From Leucobacter edaphi (lineage in GTDB: Bacteria > Actinomycetota > Actinomycetes > Actinomycetales > Microbacteriaceae), in the NCBI RefSeq assembly GCF_016522535.1, contig NZ_JAEHOI010000011.1, positions 62,001 to 126,000 on the forward strand: DNA of 64,000 nucleotides. The letters are read 5' to 3'. Of this stretch, positions 60,510 through 64,000 are shown one piece after another. How positions within the stretch are numbered: position 1 is the first letter of the stretch; each line of letters begins with the position of its first letter. The notes below the pieces were generated by a model. That model worked only from the letters and a program-made list of their open reading frames with translations. It was not told where the DNA came from and did no database searches. A program made the translations under genes and the position numbers.

Positions 60510-61591
60510 AGTTCCACCACCGAGCGGAGCACCGTACCGTCGCCCATCTTCGCGAACGACGCCTCGACGTCGCCGAGGCCGACGCGCTCGGTGACGAAGC
60601 CGTCGAGGTCAAGCCGCCCGAGCTTGTACTGGTCGATGAGCATCGCGAAGTCGCGACTCGGCAGGCAATCGCCGTACCAGGACGACTTCAGCGATCCGCC
60701 GCGGCCGAACACGTCGAGCAGGGGCAGCTCGAGCTGCATCTCGGGGGTCGGAACGCCCACGAGCACGACTCGACCGGCGAGGTCGCGAGCGTAGAACGCT
60801 TGCTTGTAGGTCTCGGGGCGCCCCACGGCGTCGATCACGACGTCGGCGCCGAAACCGCCGGTGAGCGCCTGGATCGCAGCCACGGGATCCTCGTTCTTCG
60901 AGTTCACCGTGTGCGTCGCGCCGAAGCGCTTCGCCTGCTCGAGCTTCGCGTCGTCGATGTCGACGGCGATGATCGTGGTGGCCCCGGCGAGCTGCGCTCC
61001 CGCGATCGCTGCGGTGCCGACGCCGCCGCAGCCGATCACGGCGACCGACTCGCCGCGCTTGACCTCGCCCGTGTTGATCGCGGCGCCGATGCCAGCCATC
61101 ACGCCGCAGCCGAGCAGGCCGACCGCCGCGGCGTCCGACTCCTCGTCGATCTTCGTGCACTGTCCGGCAGCGACGAGCGTCTTCTCGATGAACGCGCCGA
61201 TCCCGAGCGCCGCGGACAGCTCTGTGCCGTCCTCGAGCGTCATCTTCTGGGTGGCGTTGTGCGTGTTGAAGCAGTACTGCGGCTGCCCCTTCGCGCAGGC
61301 CCGGCACTGGCCGCAGACGGCGCGCCAGTTCAGGATCACGCGATCCCCAACGGCGATCTCCGTGACGCCCTCGCCGACGGCCGATACCCGTCCGGTGGCC
61401 TCGTGGCCGAGCAGGAACGGGAAGTCGTCTGAGATTCCGCCCTGCTGGTAGTGGAGATCCGTGTGACAGACCCCGCTCGTGATGATGTCGACGACGGCCT
61501 CGCCCGGACCCGGATCCGGAACGATGACGGTCTCGATCGTCGCCGGAGCATCCTTCTCCCTGACGACGACGCCCTGTACTCGATAGGCCAT
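60506..61591 (-). CDS. mscR: S-(hydroxymethyl)mycothiol dehydrogenase
   Basis: The 361-residue zinc alcohol dehydrogenase has catalytic Cys42 (GVCHTDLHY) with His63-Glu64, structural zinc ligands Cys93, Cys96, Cys99 and Cys107, and the NAD fold [11 protein letters not shown]. The N-terminus and [15 protein letters not shown] match MscR, which oxidises the formaldehyde adduct of mycothiol (also S-nitrosomycothiol). The ATG follows GAGAGGA; a 13-codon extension is rejected. N-methylated amines release formaldehyde on oxidation, which may connect this pair to the amine region; it is also a standard detoxification gene. Confidence 0.93.
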   Translation of the reverse strand: MAYRVQGVVVREKDAPATIETVIVPDPGPGEAVVDIITSGVCHTDLHYQQGGISDDFPFLLGHEATGRVSAVGEGVTEIAVGDRVILNWRAVCGQCRACAKGQPQYCFNTHNATQKMTLEDGTELSAALGIGAFIEKTLVAAGQCTKIDEESDAAAVGLLGCGVMAGIGAAINTGEVKRGESVAVIGCGGVGTAAIAGAQLAGATTIIAVDIDDAKLEQAKRFGATHTVNSKNEDPVAAIQALTGGFGADVVIDAVGRPETYKQAFYARDLAGRVVLVGVPTPEMQLELPLLDVFGRGGSLKSSWYGDCLPSRDFAMLIDQYKLGRLDLDGFVTERVGLGDVEASFAKMGDGTVLRSVVEL

Positions 61592-62029
61592 GTGGTGTCC
61601 TCTCCCCCGCGCTTCCGCTGGAACAAGCACGCGTGCGTGCGGGCCGATTCGGCCGCTTCGCCGTGCCTCATCAGGCTATCCTGCGTCGCACGCGGGGGCC
61701 AGCCGGGTGCTGTCCCGGTGCGGCTCAGTCCCCGAGGCACGCGCCTCGCCGGTCACGGAGGGCGCGTGCGCCCGAACTGGCGCACGCCCCGGGATGGGTC
61801 GAACGCCCTGTGCCGAACCCCTCGGCGCCCCTGGCCCCTGGAACGACACCCTGCCTATGATCGGGGCACCTGCGGGGCCGGGTGATTCCTCGTCTCGAAT
61901 TCTCCCCCCACGAGCCGGACGAGGATCCGGACCCCGCAGCGTTCTCACCGCGCCGATGCTTCTTCCTCGGTGCGGTGCGCCGACGATCGCCGCACCGCCC
62001 GGCCGGCGCCCGATCGAAAGGCACTTCCG
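61592..62029. other. 438-bp intergenic region without a recognised gene
   Basis: Between mscR and the small membrane protein there is only high-GC sequence with short hairpins (for example GGGCGC/GCGCCC near 61760) and open frames of poor codon character. It must contain the mscR promoter and that of the downstream membrane protein; I can place neither with confidence. Confidence 0.6.
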
Positions 62030-62476
62030 ATGACCAGTACGACGATCGACCTGCCCGTGGCCCGCGTACGAGTCCCGCAGATTGCGCTGTGGCTCGCACT
62101 CCTGCTTCCGCCCGTCGGCGCGGCGATCGGTATCGGGGCCGCGGTGTTCCTCTTCGACGCGATCGACCCTCTCACGGGGGATTACGGGCTGTGGGTCATG
62201 GCCCAGATGGCGATCATCTTCGTGGCGGCGGCGCTGATCGGGAGCGCGGCACTCCTCGGCGCGCGCGGGGACGCGCCCGTCTGGGCGGCGCTGCTCGGGA
62301 CGGGGGCGGGCTTCGTCGTCGTGAGCGTCGACTACCTGCTCTACGGCAACGAAATGCTCTCCCAGCCGGGATTCTTCGCCGCTTTTCCCGGGCTGCTCGC
62401 GGCCTCCATCGTGCTCGCGATCGCGGGGGGCCTGCGCGTGCGCAACCCGCGCCCTACATCCACTTCTTCCGTTTGA
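62030..62476 (+). CDS. small four-helix membrane protein of unknown function
   Basis: The 148-residue protein has four membrane segments (about 18-40, 50-74, 84-103, 115-138) separated by short loops. No motif is recognised. AAAGG lies nine bases before the ATG; an in-frame start 20 codons upstream lacks such a site. Its 3' end overlaps the corA stop by 23 bases in convergent orientation. The GAxxGIGAAVFLFDAI first helix is Gly/Ala-rich, as in small actinobacterial membrane proteins. Confidence 0.7.
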   Translation: MTSTTIDLPVARVRVPQIALWLALLLPPVGAAIGIGAAVFLFDAIDPLTGDYGLWVMAQMAIIFVAAALIGSAALLGARGDAPVWAALLGTGAGFVVVSVDYLLYGNEMLSQPGFFAAFPGLLAASIVLAIAGGLRVRNPRPTSTSSV

Positions 62477-63575
62477 AGAACCAGAAGAGTCCCGCCGCGA
62501 ACGCGAACATCAGGACCACCGCCGTCGGGTACCCGAAGGCCCAGTGCAGTTCCGGCATCACGTCGAAGTTCATTCCATAGATCGCCGCGATCAGGGTCGG
62601 GGCGAACAGGATCGCGGCCCAGCCGGAGATCTTCTTCATGTCCTCGTTCTGCCGCTGCGCCACGAGGGTCGAATTGACGCTGAGCACCTGCGAGAGCGAG
62701 CTGCGCAGCTCCGTGACCTCGCTGATCACGCGCACGAGATGGTCGGCGACGTCCTGCAGATAGGCCTGCAGCTCGTCGGGGATCGCGTATTTCTCGGCGC
62801 CCCGCTGGAATCCTCGGAGCACCTGGGCGAGCGCCGTGTTCGCGTGAAGCAGGTCGATGACCTCCTCGTTCAGACGGTAAATGCGCTCGGCGGCCGAGTC
62901 GTCGCCGCTGAACACCTGGCGCTCGATCTGCTCCTTGTCGATCTGCAACCCGTCGAGCACGGGGAAGCAGGCGTCGACAATTGCGTCGAGCAGCTGATAG
63001 ACAAGCGCCTCGGATCCCAGCCTGATCAGCTCGGGATTCTGCAGGCGGAGCACGCCCTTGAGGCGATCGTCGATGCCGGTGCCTGCCGCCTCCTCGGAGA
63101 TGATCGAGCCGTCGAGGAGCCTCCCGTCCTGGCAGATCAGCACGAGCGCGCCCGGTCGGGTCAGGATGTGGAACTCGCTGAACTCCACCTCCTCGGTCGC
63201 GTCGATGTAGCGCGCCGCGCGCACCGCGATGAAGAGTACGTCGTCGTAGCGTTCGAGTTTGGGGCGCTGATCCGCGTGCAGCAGATCCTCGACGAGCAGC
63301 GGGTGGAGCTCCCACGCCGTCGAGAGCTCCGCGATATTCGTGGGAGTCGGGTGGGAGATGAGGGTGACAGCCATCCCCTCGGGCGTGTTGCGCGCGAAGG
63401 AGAGCGCATCAGCGAGTCGTTCCGAGTGCCAGCGATCCTGCTGCACGCCGTCGACGATGCGCGTGGTGAGGCTCGGGACCTCGGGTTTCGCGGGTGCCAC
63501 CGCCGTTCTCGCGGCTGATCTGCCGAGCAGGTTCACCGCGCGACGTGGAGTGTGATGCGTGCTCTGACCTGCCAT
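62454..63575 (-). CDS. corA: CorA family magnesium/divalent cation transporter
   Basis: The 373-residue protein has a large cytoplasmic N-terminal domain (about 1-310, with long helices VEDLLHADQRPKLERYDDVLF and QNEDMKKISGWA) and two C-terminal membrane helices. The ion-selectivity motif GMN is at 334-336 (IYGMNFDV), and the basic FKRKKWM end fits the family. It forms a pentameric Mg(II) channel. No link to the catabolic genes is evident. Confidence 0.93.
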   Translation of the reverse strand: MAGQSTHHTPRRAVNLLGRSAARTAVAPAKPEVPSLTTRIVDGVQQDRWHSERLADALSFARNTPEGMAVTLISHPTPTNIAELSTAWELHPLLVEDLLHADQRPKLERYDDVLFIAVRAARYIDATEEVEFSEFHILTRPGALVLICQDGRLLDGSIISEEAAGTGIDDRLKGVLRLQNPELIRLGSEALVYQLLDAIVDACFPVLDGLQIDKEQIERQVFSGDDSAAERIYRLNEEVIDLLHANTALAQVLRGFQRGAEKYAIPDELQAYLQDVADHLVRVISEVTELRSSLSQVLSVNSTLVAQRQNEDMKKISGWAAILFAPTLIAAIYGMNFDVMPELHWAFGYPTAVVLMFAFAAGLFWFFKRKKWM

Positions 63576-63700
63576 CGGTCACCTTCTCTCGATCCGTGAA
63601 CCCCGTAACAGTATCGTGCGGCTCGCATGGGTGCCCGATCAGCAGGAGCGGTCGGGCTGATCGCCGTGTCGGGCCCGCTGCACTTCGCGGGGTTTCCGGT

Positions 63701-64000
63701 TCACAACGCCGAGGAGTCTGCCTCGCGGTCGAGGGCGAGGCGCACCCTGCGCTCCTCCTCGTCGTCGAGCCCGGTAAGCCGGGGGGACGTTCGCGTCTCC
63801 TCGTAGGCGAGCGCGTCCCGCAGCGTGTGGGTCAGCGGCCGGGTGACGAGGCCCGCCGCGCGCGCCCGCTCCGTGTTCATCGTCGCGAAGCCGCGCCAGT
63901 CGGCATCGTCGATCCACAGCGGGAGCGTCGCGGGTCCCATCCACCCTCCGACCCCCAGCTCGGCGAGTCGGGCCGCGGGGACCGGGCGCACGGGCACATC
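63701..64000 (-). CDS. NAD(P)-dependent epimerase/reductase family protein, C-terminal part (truncated by window edge)
   Basis: The last about 99 codons resemble the C-terminus of extended SDR (NAD-dependent epimerase/dehydratase-like) proteins: LPLWIDDADWRGFATMNTERARAAGL and LTHTLRDALAYEE match the closing substrate-side helices of that group. The frame continues past the window edge, so the start and cofactor-binding part are not seen. It lies 125 bp upstream of corA on the same strand. Confidence 0.65.
   Translation of the reverse strand, partial: DVPVRPVPAARLAELGVGGWMGPATLPLWIDDADWRGFATMNTERARAAGLVTRPLTHTLRDALAYEETRTSPRLTGLDDEEERRVRLALDREADSSAL

Overview
The window is GC-rich, Gram-positive-type DNA from an actinobacterium, probably in the Micrococcales (Microbacteriaceae such as Leucobacter, or Brevibacterium). 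The evidence is an S-(hydroxymethyl)mycothiol dehydrogenase gene, a dioxygenase that appears collinear with the remembered Brevibacterium fuscum enzyme, uniformly high GC and many APC-type permeases. The exact genus is inference. No transposase, integrase, rRNA or CRISPR array is visible. Housekeeping genes (a DEAD-box helicase at 29.1-31.2 kb; prs, glmU and tRNA-Gln at 46.0-48.6 kb) are interleaved with the catabolic genes, so this looks like a normal chromosomal region.

Most of the first 43 kb reads as a catabolic region for aromatic amines. 0-3.6 kb: truncated flavin amine oxidase, APC permease, succinate-semialdehyde dehydrogenase. 3.7-6.5 kb: a 3-hydroxybenzoate 4-monooxygenase/phenol 2-monooxygenase-like flavoprotein divergent from an IclR regulator with a perfect operator-like palindrome. 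6.7-8.8 kb: an orphan ThDP enzyme and a small membrane protein. 8.9-12.1 kb: a TetR regulator divergent from a small-molecule kinase and a class III PLP enzyme, a pair typical of amino-alcohol kinase plus phospho-lyase. 12.2-25.1 kb: a monoamine regulon with AraC/FeaR-like regulator, MoaF, a Liv-type ABC importer (with a LivM-LivG fusion), SDR, copper amine oxidase with a cysteine-rich tail, amidohydrolase and EthD protein. 25.3-29.0 kb: GMC oxidoreductase, arylacetaldehyde-type dehydrogenase and an NTF2-fold protein. 31.4-38.3 kb: homoprotocatechuate meta-cleavage genes hpaH, hpaI, an FAH-RraA fusion, a GntR regulator, hpaE and hpaD, with two near-identical operators. 38.4-43.7 kb: TetR, two APC permeases and a DmpA-type peptidase.

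These genes can be joined into one route (inference). Tyramine-type amines are oxidised by the copper amine oxidase. Beta-hydroxylated phenethylamines (octopamine, synephrine or phenylephrine type) could be O-phosphorylated by the kinase and converted to arylacetaldehydes by the class III enzyme. An aldehyde dehydrogenase makes the hydroxyphenylacetate, the MobA-like flavoprotein could hydroxylate a meta-hydroxy substrate to 3,4-dihydroxyphenylacetate, and HpaD, HpaE, HpaG, HpaH and HpaI then yield pyruvate and succinate semialdehyde, which the dehydrogenase at 2.2 kb oxidises to succinate. No two-component HpaBC hydroxylase is in the window, which makes the MobA-like protein the main ring-hydroxylation candidate here.

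The rest is more ordinary: an ABC-2 exporter (43.8-45.9 kb); prs, glmU and tRNA-Gln; MarR and amidase; TetR; two paralogous amino-acid permeases around a LysR-regulated fold-type-I decarboxylase (51.9-57.6 kb); a glutaryl-CoA-dehydrogenase-like flavoprotein with a TetR; a mycothiol-dependent formaldehyde pair; CorA; and a truncated gene at the right edge. The most unusual items are the metallothionein-like tail on the copper amine oxidase, the kinase/phospho-lyase pair next to a homoprotocatechuate pathway, the FAH-RraA fusion, a 13-14 bp repeat array at 22.6-22.9 kb and a perfect 23-bp AT-rich inverted repeat at 25.2 kb.
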